From Chrysoperla carnea (Eukaryota; Arthropoda; Insecta; Neuroptera; Chrysopidae), in NCBI RefSeq assembly GCF_905475395.1, contig NC_058338.1, positions 75,589,435 through 75,653,434 of the forward strand: DNA of 64,000 nucleotides, read 5' to 3'. Below are positions 11,925 through 23,877 of the stretch, piece by piece (the stretch's first letter is position 1; each line of letters begins with the position of its first letter). The position numbers and the translations under genes are program-made. A model generated the notes under the pieces. The model worked only from the letters and a program-made list of their open reading frames with translations. It ran no database searches and was not told the origin of the DNA.

Positions 11925-14900
11925 AATGATTTTCATAAAACAATAATTAATAGAATTATCGATACTTTAATAATAATAATATATATATATATATAATAAT
12001 TTTTAATTTTTTTATTATTCAATCAATTGATTATGAAATTTCAAATATTTTTTAATCTCCATTAAAAAAACTATTTTTAGATTTTTCTATTTAAAAAAAA
12101 ATTTTGTTTATAAAACAAATCATTGCTTATAAATACTTTTATAACAACAACAAAGAAAAGTTTTTCTTTACTTAAAACAAAAATCCTCTTATTAATAGTT
12201 GGATAAATCTAACTAATTTCTAACTAATTCGAAAAATTTTTGCAAATGGCTAAAATTTTTTAATTTTGTTTCTTTTGTTGTAAAAAATACAGAACGGAAG
12301 TTTTCCGATTCCGGAACGATCCGTGCGACCTTCTGTACGCGTTTTTATCTCTACATTGTTTTTTTGGTCACGTTTTCTTGAATATCTGTGTTTTTATTGA
12401 TCCAATTGAGACGAATAAAAAAAGAATTGTTTTTCAAAATCTCAAAAAAACCGTTGTAACCTCATATTTTCAACTTTCTCTCAAGATCGATGTAGAAATT
12501 CTAAACAAACAATTCTTTTTTTTTATTCGTCTCAATCCGATCAATAGAAGCGGAGATGTTCAGGAAAACTCCTTTTTTGTATTTTTTACACCAAAAGAAA
12601 CCAATTAAAACAAAACTTAGCCATTTTCAAAAATTTTTCAATTCATTATCAAAGCCCGATAAATTTATTCAACAATAAATAATAAAAGCTTGCATTGAAA
12701 GGGTTTTTTCTTTTTTTTACTATTTTTTAAATTAAAATTTTTTTTACATTTTCATTAAAGTATGTTTTTTATCAATTTTTTATCTTTAATTTTCCCGACA
12801 AATATTAACTTTTCAACGAGGAATTTGCAATAAATATTTTGAAATTTATTTAATTTATTGAGAAAATCAATTAAAATAGCAAAAATATAAAATGCAAGGC
12901 CTTTCGTCTTAGGCAACAGTAGTCTAACATATTAAATTTAAGCTGTATTAGTCGGAATTAATATTTTTCAATTTCGAATTCTTACAGTATTTGTAAAATC
13001 AAAACTCCAGATTTTTAGAAGAAGTTAAAAAATGTTTTGGTAATGTTTTTCAAGTAAAGTCCATATAACTTAAGTAAATATTTTCATTGTGCTTCATTTT
13101 TTTGTTTTAAATTTAAAGTATGCACTTAAGCTACATAATAAGTATTATTAGTTGGCGAAAAATATCGATTTATATGACAAATCTGAACTTCCTTATACGT
13201 TTCGAAGGTTTCCAAAACGTTTCCTATAATAAAATATTATTAAGCTTTACATGTCGATTTTATATCTGGGCAGGGTATCCTTTTTAATATAAAAATTTCT
13301 CAAAGTAAATTAAATAATTTAAATATTTTTACATGAGGATATATAAAACATGTTTTATAAAATATTATTATGTCTTCCATTCATACAACAATCACAGAAT
13401 TAATTTATTTTAATTTTAATTTTAGGTGAACATTTATCTTCGGAATTTAAGGCAATATCACGATTTCAAAAATTACCAGTAATCGATGACAATGGTTTTA
13501 AGCTTTCAGAAAGGTAAATTTTTTGGTTATTTTCTAATTCAATATACGGGCTTGTTCAATAAAATGTTACAGCGTAAATGGGAGACGTTTTGTCCAAAAA
13601 AACGTTTCCCCTTAAATTGGTGAGACGTGTAGTTTTTGAAACGTCTCACTCATAGTTTTTAACAAGTCTCTCTCATTTAAGTGATAACATCTTTTTACAC
13701 AAAATATCTCCCATTTACGTTGTAATATCTTATTGAATAATTATGTACTGTTTAAAAAGTGATTTACACTTTAATAAAACGAAACTGTGAACAGTTGATC
13801 ACTTCAACTCCCCCTCCCTACTTCGTCACGCTACGTCCAATTTTCTGTAACTCATTAGGAAATTAAAAGTCACAAAAGCCGTATATCGCCGGATAAATAA
13901 TTTAAAATTGAAAGATACTTACAAGTTAACAACAAAATTTTTTTTTAATAGCTAATGACGTCACGTTTTTTCTGTGTCACATTTTAAATTTGAATGACAT
14001 TTTATGATGCTAAGCCGGAAAAATAATATTTCTCCAATCTATTTGCATAAATATTGCATGCCTTTACCAAGTCACTCCAATTCGTTCGTAAGCATGAAAT
14101 TGTCTGTTTGGGATACTCTGCTTGAGTATAAACTATAATTGTATGAAAAGACGAATTTGGAAATAATTCCTTCTATTGGCTTTCGACTGGAGAATACCAC
14201 ACATCTAACTAACAATAAATTATCATAGATTAAATATAAGTGAAAATGGTTGAATTAACAATTTATTACAATTATTTTATTTTAAAAAAATAGCCAAAAA
14301 TTGACAAATCATCAATTTAGTACAATATTGATACTCATTATTTTATAATTAGCTATAATCAATTTAACCTTCTGTTTACGATTTTCTTTATTTTATTTAA
14401 TACATTCAAAAATTTCCCAATTGTTTATTGAAACAATGGAAATTCTTCATTTTTATTAATATGAAATGGCGATTAAGTTAAGTTTATGAAAACAGTCTCA
14501 AAAGCTGATAGTTTTAAAAAAAAAGCATTATTTCTATTATTTTTTCATCTATTTCCTAATGTTTGTAAAGAATACATGTTTAAGGGAAAACACATAAAAA
14601 ATTTTGTTCGACTATATTTTTAAACCCGCGAAACAAAAAATGGAGTGTATTATAAGTTTTACCGCTATATGTGTCTGTCTGTGGTATCATAGCGCCTAAA
14701 CGGATGAACTGATTTGGATTTTTTTGTATTGTTTTAAAGGTAATTTAATGGGGAGTGTAGCTATGTTTCAAGGGAGAGTTTAGGGTTCCGTACCCGGGAT
14801 AACTACAAAATAGACGATGATCCTTAAAATGGGTTCAGTTTGGATAAGGCTTTAAAGAAAAAGGTAATTTACTGGAAATTGTTCTTAGATACATTTCCAA

Positions 14901-17900
14901 ATAACGCGAAAATTTATTTTCAAAAACGTTTTGTTAGACTATAGTATTTTGGTTGTAAAGTACCGAAGGGAAAAATAGTTTTAATCAAATAGAAAATTTC
15001 TACATCAGCACCTTTTATTTGTATGAAATTTACCCAAAGCAATGCGCGTATTTCCATTAATTTAAACAAACATGATAAGTTTGGAACAGACAATTGATCA
15101 AAATAAAAATGAATTGTACTTTCAATTTATTTCTTAATTTTTTGAAATAATTGGCTGATAAGTATACAGTTTAAGTGTGTATATAGAATAAATTAAATTT
15201 GTGATTAAACGATATCAAGTTATTGACATTTCAAGTGTTTCATTGCAGCGGTCCGTTTCAGAAGCTATATTCTTTTGCTATAGCCTTTGGAGATCAAGCG
15301 TTAAAGACAACCAGCCCTGGATCTTCGTTTTTTTTAGCTTAATATTAGCGACAAGCGTTTGAGATAAACTGTTAAAAAAAAAACTTACAAATATAATAAT
15401 CAACGGCATTTTTTGTGGGAAAAAAACCCTTGTGAGAATTTAACTTCCTTTAGATATAATTAGGAAAGACAACTGACAATCAGGACATTAATTTTTAGGA
15501 CATGGCATTTTTTCCTCTCCAAGCTTAGTAAAATTTTACAAGGCGTGCTAGCTAGCAAGGATAGTTTTATACTCAATGATAAGATTACGAAGCTAAATAT
15601 ATCTTACTAACTTGTTATTGAATGCCTATAGGTCTTAATTATTTTCGGTTTGTTAAAGCGTCGCTCCCATCTTGGAAATGTCGTTATTAATGTGCAACAT
15701 ATATATTCTTAAAGCTATACCAACATTAGGAAACATTTATTGCAAACCATGCTTTCACAGATGTTATGCCAGTTCGAATGCACTTGATTTCTCATTAATT
15801 TCGATTACTAGCTCTTTAAATACAAGTTCGTGGCAAAAATTAACTGCATTCAGGTTTTTTAATATTTTTCGTGCTAGATGGGCCCCATTTATCTGCAAAT
15901 TTTAAGATCCAACATGAACACCACAATTTGAGAATCACCGATAATACCACAAGCAATTGGCATGTATGATCGAATGTGAGTGTGTTGGGTCGCAGTACGT
16001 TCTATACTTTCAGCTTCCTCCAATATAATCAGCAAACAGGGCAACGTTATTTCCTAAAAAGGAAGAGTTTTCACCATAATAAGATCTACTATTCTTAGAA
16101 ATAACGAAAAGTATTCGAAAACTTTGTCAAGTTTTTGGCAAGAGTTTCAATTTATTCCCAAGTCTAGTTTTACGTTTCAAGCTCGTTTTATATGCTCTTC
16201 ATTTGCATCTTCAAGGAGAAAGAATGAGTCAATCACTGATTCTAAACTGTAGGAATATTATGAGTTACGATCAGAGGATGCTTCTCGTCATGAGATCCAT
16301 TCATACTTAACTGCTGCAATATAAAAAAATTTTTATTTTAAATGCCTATAGTAATTCGTTTATAAAAACATAACTCTTCATGTTGCTACTTAAAAGATAA
16401 GATAATATTTGTAATTTATAATATTTTTACACCTTTTATTAATCATAATAAAACGTTACCACATCAAAATATAATAAATATTTATTGTAAGAAAGTATTT
16501 TGACTGATAATTGTATTATGTGTACAGAAGTTATGATAACTATTAGAGCCGAGCAAATTTTGTATGTATATCATATTCATTTGTGGTTGCTAAGAATATA
16601 TGAATTTAATTCAGTGCAGTCCGCTACCAAATTAGCAACGAGTAACATACATAATAAGAATAATTACGATTAGCTAATTCATAGTGATGATGACCACTTG
16701 GTAATCGAAATACATATTTATAAAATACAAAAAACTGATCTAGAAAATTGGGGCAAATATCGAAATTAATATGAAATCAAGGTATACTAAGTTTATTCCC
16801 AAGTTTGCAACGCTTAATCATATTGATGCTACGAACAAAATTTTGGTATAGGTGTTCATAAAATCACCTTAATAGTCCATTTCCGGTTGTCCGCCTGCCT
16901 GTCTCTCTATCTGTCTGTCTATTTGTCTGTGAACACGATAACTTAAAAACGAGATATCAAGCAACATAGGTCAATGCAACATTGGTCAGTTGGGTCTTGG
17001 ATCCATTGGACCCGTCTTGTAACTATGCGCTACGGTATCTACAACTTGAGCAAAGTATCTTCAACCTAGTGCATTCCATATTCCAATTTAGATTTTTCCA
17101 TCTAGATTTTCTAAATATTCGTTCATGTCATTTTAAAATTAGTGAAAATACAAAATTTTGTTATATTCATTTCTCAGCTTTGCAGAAAATAGAACACACC
17201 TTAAAAAATTGTTCAAAGTTCAACTTTATTTATAAATCACGCCATTCAGTGTTTTAGTCAGTCATTTAAAAACTTCAAAACATTCACATGTGACCTTCAT
17301 TTATCTTGAATTTATCAGGCGTACTACATTGGAACCCAAATATAATAACTCTAAAGTTCAAATTTTGATATTAAAAAAAAAAATTGGATCCACATATCTA
17401 TCATTAAAAAATACTAAGAATTTGGAAAAATTAATCCGTTAATTAAATAATAATAATTTAAAAGTTAGTTAATTGACTACAAAGTATTAAAAACAATTTA
17501 TAACTCCTTATAATAAATCCTTGGGTAACCATGCAACTCCAAATATATCTAAATTTACCAATAGATATTTTTGATAATTTTTTCTTTTGCTAATAAATTG
17601 CGAGTTCATGAAAAATTTTCAAAATTTTTGTAGATGGTCCATCAAAGACACAGCACCCAACCTAAAATTTACTCTATGAAACTTTCCGAAAACGTTTTGC
17701 AAAGCGGTGTCGAATTATCGAATTTTTAGGACATTGCCACATGCCTCCTGTAGTCTGGAAATTTTTGAAAAAGAATACCTCGTTATCCGACAAATTACAT
17801 ATCAAAGTGATAAGATTTCAATCATTTTCTAATTTCAGCCACGAAGAATTTACCGTTATAGTTATGTCGGGTTACTAGGAGTGCCGGATTAGACAAGGGC

Positions 17901-20900
17901 CGGATTATCGTGGGTCTACTGTATTTATGTATAATAATGTTAGCGAAATAATTTAGAACCCTAGAATATTATGATCTTTTCACTAACGCCAATTTTTTTT
18001 GTTACAGTATAGCAATTGTAAGATATTTGGTTCGAGAAAAACTTATTCCAGATCATTGGTATTCAAGAAATAGTCAACAACAAGCTAGAATTGACGAATA
18101 CTTAGAATGGCAACATTTAAACACAAGATTCCATTGTGCTTCGTACTTTACAGTTAAAGTAAGTTCCATTTAAAAATTCTAATTTATTCATAATTATGTT
18201 CAAGACGTGAAATGTTTTTTAAATTTATTTTGAGTTTGCTCAAAAATTACTTATACAGTGTGCCGCATTTAAGATGAAGACACCCCCATATTTTCGTCAT
18301 TTATGGGAATATCGATTTGAAATTTTGCACAGTCATACAGAGTGATGGTCACATTTTTAAAGATACTTAATCGAAATCTGAACTTTAAACCCAGCCTATT
18401 ACAAATTGGCAAATAGGGTCGATTCTTAATATTTTCAAAGATGGTTAGAGATATCGAAAAAAAGCTATTATAAAAAGTTGCTTAGAATATTTTTTTATAC
18501 CCATATACTGATTTTCATGACAAAATTCATATTTTTAATTTTGGTCCACTCTCATAATTATTACAAGTTGATTGAAGTATTTGAATACATAATGACTATT
18601 AAACTATCAATTTCTAAAGTTTTTACATTCCATAGCACAATATGTTATAACTATAGTTATAACATTACAAAATAAATTTTTTTCCCATTTAGTTATAACA
18701 TTAAAAAACAAATATTTTAAGTAACTTTTTCTAATAGCTTATTTTTCGATATCTCTAACCTCCCCTGACGTAAAGCAAAATATTACGAATCGGCCCTATT
18801 TGTCAATTTGTAGTAGGCTGAGTTTAAAGTTCAGATTTCGGTTAAGTATCTTAAAATATGTGACTCATCACCCTGTATGACTGTGCAAAATTTCAAATCG
18901 ATATTCCTATAAATGACGAAAATATGAGGATGTCTTCACCTTAAATGCGACACACTGTAGATGTAATTTTTTGCTCACCTATGTAGATACTGTACGTTTA
19001 AATGCGTACCGCACGCAAATTTCTATTTCTTATTCTTTGTCTTGTGAATTGAAAGAAATATAATATTCTTTGATATTTTATAATAATTACTTTAATATTA
19101 CATAATGATGTACGGGTACGCATTTTTTTTTATATAATCTTAATAGTTCACTATTTGGAATTAATATAAATCGACTTTCACCTTTAAAATATTTAATTAC
19201 TAAACTATTACACTGGTCAAAAAAATTTGTTTTTTTTTTTTCACATGGATGCGATAGATCTTAAGTTTTTTTTCGAATTCAAAATTTCTCTAATACATAA
19301 GGTTTTCGAAATATTTTTTAGCTAAAATAGGGAAAAATTCGTTTTTTGGTTATATTCAAAATTCCGTTTTCTTTTTTCATATAAAAATTGGAAAATTTTC
19401 TATTCCTTCCCTCTTCCATTAAAATACTTTTTGAATCATTCCGATATCCTTTTTGCTCTTCGAGAAATCATATGACATCTGTATTATACGAACATATTTA
19501 TTTAAAAAAAAAAGTTAATGATCAGTTTTATTTTCCCAAATACGTTTTAGTCACGAAAAATCCTCAGATTTATACTCCATTTTTCGGATAATAAACAAAT
19601 TAGCTCTCGCACAAAATTTTTCTTTTAAAAAAAAATTAAACGGTATTTCAAAAATACTTTCATGCACTTGATCATGAAGGTTAGAGAGAAGGAGAACGAT
19701 CGCTGTAGGAAATAGTGTCCCAGAAATACGGACAAAATAAGTGAGGCGCTGCGATCGCTAAGTTGTCTCAATAAAAGCGGGCTGTTATTAAATTTGTACA
19801 TTATGCAACTAACTTCACCTACTTATACTCATAAACAGCTAACTTCGCAGATACTACTTCCCGACGAATTTTCAGGTACAGGCGCGCTAATGCTTTAGCG
19901 CGTAGCGATCGTTCTCCTTCTCTCTAACCTCCATGCACTTGATGATGGAAACAATTGCCATGTAGCAAAAAAAAGCTAATACAACTCTATTTGTCATGAA
20001 TAGTTTTTTCAATACAAGAAAAAGTTCAATTTTAATATAATTATAGAGATTTTAATAAATTATAGACATAATTTTAAAAAACTTATTATCATTTTTGAAG
20101 GTCGTACTAGTTTTATTTTTATTTGTTATAAGTAAATAATTATTAATTAATAATTGCATTTATTATGTAATATTTTTATCATAAATAAATTTAATTCGAT
20201 TAAATATATAGACTTTTAGTAATTATTCCACAAAAATATAATTATCTTTCATGTATTACGAATAAGGTATTTTGTAAATATTGCAATCGGACGATACAGT
20301 TAGAAAGAAAAGAAAATTTTAAGCAGAAAAATCCCTAGAAGTTTTTTGATCCAAAATGATGGTACATTAAAAGGATAAAAATCATCAATAAAATTAATTG
20401 CATTAGTGTTAATTTTTCATAGACCAAAAAATGTTGTCTGTTGAAACGAATATGTGACCATAAATACTTTTCTGCTCATTATTTTATTCTCTATTACCAT
20501 TTTTTAGTTATTGCTAAACGAGACGATTCAGATATCCGCAAATCAGTAGAAAAGCGCAAAACATTTCTAGAAATTAGTAGCGAATATTGCTAAACGAGAC
20601 AATTCAGATATCCGTAAAAACTGTAGAAAAGTGCTCATAACATTGCTCTGATTCTAAAAACTCTTTTCATTCGTTTTGCTAACCAACAACAACGTTAGTA
20701 ATAGGTGATGAAAATTGAGGTATATCATTAGTTTTATTACCGAATATGTTTTATTATGAGACTCTATATTCGTTACAGCTAATACATATTGTAATTACAA
20801 TGATTTTTTTTAAAAGAAATTTGACCAAATTTGATTCAAGACCCTGAACATCATTATCATTCTTATATTTACTTTTTTAATTACATTAATTAATTAAGAT

Positions 20901-23583
20901 ACATTGAAATTCATAGTCTATTTATTGCTTTGGCTAGTTAATCGTTCTTAAATCATTGAAAACTTAAATAGAATTAATTTAATAATTAATCACACGAAAC
21001 TATTAATTAATTTCAATTATTTTTGAAAATGTCTTTGTTCGGTGTTACAATAAAGAATCTCTTACAATAAAATAACTCAAAAGGGAAACTGTCTCTCTCA
21101 GAAAAATTAATAATTTTTTGTAAATTATAATTTTAAACTCGGATTACATCGAGATGAAAGCACCGCATGAGTGAAAATCGCGGTTATAATGTTTTAATTG
21201 TCTCAATTTAAGTCTATGATACGGATACGGATCAAAATTTTAGTTCTCTCAACATATCGAACTTACTACTCTAATTACTCGAATTCCTTGATTGCCCGGT
21301 TTTTCCAAATCCCCTTCATTGCTCCCACTCCTCCATTCCCAAGAAATTGTCCTCATTGTTTCAGAAAAAAATCTTCCATGTCGTGTTAGAAATATTTGTT
21401 AAATAGAGAATATCAGATAGATTCCTGATTCAATTCTGTCTTTTATTAGTAGTTAAGTAATAAAAATCTGTTGAATCGCTTTTATATTTTAATTGTTTTT
21501 TTTTCTTTTTTATAGTTCCGAAAACCTTTAGTTACCGGAGCACCACCTAGTCAAGCAACCATAAATAGTTACGAAATGAAATTAAATAAATGTTTAAATG
21601 GAATTGAAAATTTATGGTTGAGAGATAACAAGTACCTGGTAGGAAATAAAATTACTGTTGCTGATTTATTTGGAGCAAATGAAATTGAACAAACAAGTAA
21701 GTTTCAATTAGCTTCTTTATATTGTTTCAGAACCAATAACCTGTTTTACACTACACGGTACTTTTTAAAAGAAATTGTAAGAAATATAAAGTGAAATTAA
21801 CTTTTCTTTTAATCAAAAAAGCCTTGCTAATTATGTAAAGCTTCTCATTCACTTTTTGTAAGTTATTTTCCTGATATTGGGCTACATAATATTATTTTAT
21901 TAAAAACCAAAAATATATATTTGAAAATTCATTTCAAAACATGTATATACGCAGATTCCAAAAAAAAAAAAAAAATCAAAACAATACCAAAAAATCTGAA
22001 AAAACATATCTTGACGTTAAGTACGTTTTGAAAAATTCGTTTCTGAACATGTAGACTCCACAAAACACAGAAAAGTTTTCCCTCAGAAGGAGTTGCTTTC
22101 GGAAAAAACTACTAAATTGACATCGCTGTATGTAGGGAAATTTTTTTTTGCATTTTCGAATTCTATATTAGAGGAGGTTTTTTGTGGGTCATATTCGCAT
22201 TACTAAGACGCTTTAATACAACTGAACAAAAACTCAATTTGAAGAACAGAAATTTTTAAAAAAGTGCAGCGGTGCATGTATGAATTTGTATTTGGTCACG
22301 TACGTCACTACGTGGAAGGTAAAATAGCCGTCGGCTTCAAAGGATCTCTGCGTATGCACAGATATCTGCAACGACAAATTAACCATGCGTTTATTTTTTT
22401 CGTTCAGTGTATGCTCCAGCTATTAAAATAACGCGAACGCTTCAGTAAATTGCCAGCGGAAATTTTGAGTCCAAGTAGTAGGTATAATAATGTTTAGCAA
22501 AGAATTAAGGATAGAATAAATTTAAAAAAATAAATTAAATCAATCTTAATAAATTGCTAATTAAAGAAAGATTCGAACAAAGTATTTATAAACAAATAAA
22601 ATAGAAATTATTTAATAAAAATATCCTTGACCGAAAAAGAGGTTAATAACAATGATATTTATCAATTTTATATTCATGCATCTGTTTGTTTGCTTTTATT
22701 ATGATACAAGAATTATTTGTATAGCTCGTCCTTGTCCGTGTTGTAAAAGTGAAATATTATAGGTACAATTACATTTAAAAAATCTAAATTTTTTAAATTT
22801 CATAAAAAAAAGCTAATATTATGTTCTATTTCTTTCCAAATGATCTTTTGTAAATAACGTGTAAAAGAGCATAAACGAATTATTTTACGAAATTTTCCAT
22901 TCACCCGTACTTATACTAAATGTGGAAACTATGCTCCTGCATTCTTGAAACTTAAAAGTTTATTTACGAAAAATTTTCAAAATGTGATCCAAGGATTAGT
23001 AGGATTCTTCGGTAAAATTTTTACCGAATTTTAAAGTGATAAAGCAAAATCAATTTAAAAAAAATCTGTGGCGTCACTAAGTAAAATACGAATCTATTTT
23101 TGTTTGAAACTCACTAATTTCAGGCCTTCATTCCTTACCCCCCCCTCAACCGTATCAATAAAGGATATATGTTAATTGCAATCGACGAGGTAGCCCTAAC
23201 GAAAATTTACCTTATTCATAAATTCCTAAACAAATGCCTTTCTTAGCAAAATGACATGCTTCTCTCCATTATGATATTTTATTGAAACGTATTTATTGCA
23301 AATGAAAATGAAACTACATAGACTAATGTATGAAGTGTTGAGTTCCCAAAGAAGTTCAACTACATTTCCAAAAATCGTTTATTCTCCTCTGTTTATAAAG
23401 TTATTAATTAAATTTTTGTTTTTAGGAATAGCGGGATTCGATCCACGAGAAGGTCGACCAATATTATCAGCATGGCTAGAACGTGTACGTAATGATGTAA
23501 ATCCATATTACGATGAAGTATTAAGTACCTTGAATGAATTAGCTGGAAACAAGGAAGATCTCAAAGCGTCTGCTAAAATTTAA
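5163..23583 (+). CDS. GstT: Glutathione S-transferase, theta class (complete, 5 coding exons)
   Basis: Cytosolic enzyme conjugating glutathione to electrophiles. Coding exons: 5163-5274, 13426-13513, 18008-18158, 21516-21696, 23426-23583. All junctions are GT-AG, the phases close, and the total is 690 nt, 229 aa, the usual theta length. The thioredoxin-like N-domain (about 1-78) has YYDLLSQPSRA, with the theta catalytic Ser at about 11. It also has QKLPVIDDNG with the cis-Pro at about 55, and the glutathione-binding Glu-Ser at 66-67, split by intron 2. The all-alpha C-domain carries the N-cap motif ITVADLFGANEIEQ, then AGFDPREGRPIL, typical of theta. The start ATG follows a splice acceptor (TTTCAG at 5145-5150); an upstream noncoding exon probably ends at 5071 (donor GTATGT). 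Introns are 8.2, 4.5, 3.4 and 1.7 kb and carry most of the repeats listed below. The class is confident; the exact orthologue is not. Confidence 0.95.
5832..6266. mobile_element. Foldback MITE with TA flanks
   Basis: The left end ACTGTGAGCTCATAACGAAG and the right end AATTATGAGCTCACGGTATA are inverted repeats. Subterminal parts are also complementary (GAAAGTTATTGACA versus TGTCAATGACTTTC). Length is about 435 bp, in GST intron 1. TA at both borders suggests a Tc1/mariner-type mobiliser. Confidence 0.75.
6535..6648. mobile_element. Short degenerate hAT MITE
   Basis: It begins CAGTGGCGGGTTTACGG, close to the hAT inverted repeat seen at 40794. About 110 bp on it ends in ATCCTGGATTCGTGCCTGG, a decayed inverted counterpart. 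The interior contains a GGGGCGGGG tract and a CCCCCTG tract. The family assignment is an inference from the terminus. Confidence 0.5.
7745..8128. mobile_element. Long palindromic foldback element
   Basis: The left arm TTTTCATGGAATTTTCTTTA, then AATACGTAATTTTT, is mirrored by AAAAATTACGTATTTACAG, then AAAATTCCATTGAAAATA. Further in, GGAAAATTAATGATTTT faces AAAATCATTAATTTTCC. The structure fits a non-autonomous inverted-repeat element in GST intron 1. Confidence 0.75.
9394..9584. mobile_element. hAT-type MITE with near-perfect 8-bp target duplication
   Basis: The ends CAAAGTTTCTCAAACTT and AATTTGAGAAAGACTG form imperfect inverted repeats of the kind common in hAT elements. The flanking octamers ATTTAAAG (9386-9393) and ATTTTAAG (9585-9592) differ at one position, which fits an 8-bp target-site duplication. 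Length is 191 bp. Confidence 0.7.
10436..10983 (-). repeat. 550-bp interspersed repeat, copy A
   Basis: In reverse orientation it runs from ATACCATGCATATATG, through ACACGATAACTCAAAAACGA and GGACCCATCTTGTAAACC-like words, to CAATTGTTTGTTTTCACTTG. The core and the order of words match the copies at 24931, 47872, 52941, 56223, 59749, 62013 and 63604. It lies in GST intron 1. It has no coding capacity beyond fortuitous ORFs. Confidence 0.9.
11061..11147 (-). pseudogene. C-terminal tail of a LINE (non-LTR retrotransposon) ORF, remnant
   Basis: The minus strand encodes VKVARDRAQWKMLEMGFAKR and then HAELRSFL before TAA. The 'A.DR.QW' motif close to the stop is typical of the C-terminal end of endonuclease-reverse transcriptase ORFs of RTE/Jockey-like LINEs. 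The frame is closed by a TAG immediately upstream, and no reverse-transcriptase core was found nearby, so this is a dead fragment. Confidence 0.5.
11893..11996. repeat. Two (AT)n microsatellites
   Basis: A run of about 14 AT units spans 11893-11920, and a shorter TA run lies at about 11979-11994, inside GST intron 1. Confidence 0.95.
12231..12639. mobile_element. Foldback MITE
   Basis: The outer arm GCAAATGGCTAAAATTTT is mirrored by CTTAGCCATTTTCAAAAA. The middle arm TTGTAAAAAATACAG faces GTATTTTTTACAC. The inner arm ATTGAGACGAATAAAAAAAG faces TTTATTCGTCTCAAT. About 410 bp in total; the family is not identified. Confidence 0.75.
13552..13741. mobile_element. 190-bp palindromic MITE beside GST exon 2
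   Basis: The arms TTCAATAAAATGTTACAGCG plus TAAATGGGAGA and TCTCCCATTTACG plus TTGTAATATCTTATTGAAT are inverted. An inner pair of GAGACG/CGTCTC words (around 13620-13650) extends the palindrome. It starts 38 bp after the exon 2 splice donor, closer to a coding exon than any other repeat in this gene. Confidence 0.8.
14630..15010. repeat. Unclassified interspersed repeat-like tract
   Basis: Contains 'atgtgtctgtctgtggtatc', 'cgcctaaacggatgaactga' and 'agggttccgtacccgggat'. I associate these words with dispersed insect repeats, but no second copy is present in this window, so the assignment rests on memory of the word style only. Confidence 0.35.
15700..16330 (-). pseudogene. Possible decayed coding sequence, unidentified
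   Basis: On the minus strand, protein-like stretches alternate with stops and frame changes. Examples are LESVIDSFFLLEDANEEHIK, LLIILEEAESIERTATQHTH followed by IRSYMPIACGIIGDS, and (frame-shifted) NGAHLARKILKNLNAVNFCH. The composition is much less Phe/Ile/Asn-biased than neighbouring noise ORFs. The parent family is unknown; it could be a retrocopy or a transposon ORF. It lies in GST intron 2. Confidence 0.3.
16771..17022 (+). repeat. 550-bp interspersed repeat, copy B (truncated)
   Basis: Begins TCAAGGTATACTAAGTTTA and contains 'ttggtataggtgttcataaa' and a CTGTCTGTCT-type tract. It is cut off after a TTGGACCCGTCTTGTAA word. The 5' half of the family is present but the 3' half is not. Confidence 0.75.
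17640..17925. mobile_element. pogo/Tigger-like terminus, decayed
   Basis: The words TACCTCGTTATCCGACAAAT, then GCCGGATTATCGTGGGTCTA, then CTGTA resemble the CAGTAGA...CTCGATAA-type ends of pogo/Tigger elements, as in the nested MITE at 62035. Only the right end is clear. Confidence 0.45.
18256..18957. mobile_element. 702-bp foldback element with TA target duplication
   Basis: The terminal repeats CAGTGTGCCGCATTTAAGAT and CTTAAATGCGACACACTG are inverted and flanked by TA on both sides. Complementarity continues inward for more than 200 bp: 'gatttgaaattttgcacagt' faces 'ctgtgcaaaatttcaaatcg', and 'ggttagagatatcgaaaaa' faces 'tttttcgatatctctaacc'. The element lies 97 bp after GST exon 3. A Tc1/mariner-type mobiliser is likely from the TA. 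Confidence 0.85.
19207..19600 (+). repeat. Interspersed repeat 'CACTGGT' family, copy 1
   Basis: From ACACTGGTCAAAAAAATTTG onward this tract shares ordered words with the reverse strand of 26811-27475. Examples are 'ataaggttttcgaaatattt', 'tttttggttatattc' and a Cys-Ser-Ser-Arg-Asn-His-encoding run (TGCTCTTCGAGAAATCATAT). Probably a DNA transposon relic. Confidence 0.7.
19679..19929. mobile_element. 251-bp MITE with GC-richer inverted ends
   Basis: GGTTAGAGAGAAGGAGAACG plus ATCGCT at the left is an exact inverted repeat of AGCGATCGTTCTCC plus TTCTCTCTAACC at the right (26 bp). The interior is richer in G+C than its surroundings. CATGCACTTGAT[C/G]ATG occurs just outside both ends (19661 and 19932), as if the insertion had duplicated an unusually long target. 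Confidence 0.85.
20511..20650 (+). repeat. Imperfect tandem duplication, 76-bp unit
   Basis: TTGCTAAACGAGACGATTCA and TTGCTAAACGAGACAATTCA head two successive units at 20511 and 20587. Both continue with 'gatatccg' and 'tagaaaag'. It lies in GST intron 3. Confidence 0.8.
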
Positions 23584-23877
23584 AGATAAAAAACAATTTG
23601 TATTAATACCATTTATATAGTTTGTAAGATATTTTATACGGCGCTAACTACAACCATATATCCCTTTCCTTAAAATTCCTTTATAAAACCTGCTCCTGGA
23701 ATAATTGTGGCATAGGATACATAAATATTTTTATATTTTTGAAGAATATAATTTTTATTTATTATTATGTTTTCTTTTTTGAGAATAATATTGTTTTTGT
23801 GTATTTTTATTGTTAGTTTTTAATGTACTGTTAATTTTTTTATCTACTATAATTGTTATTTGTATTCATTTTTATTG

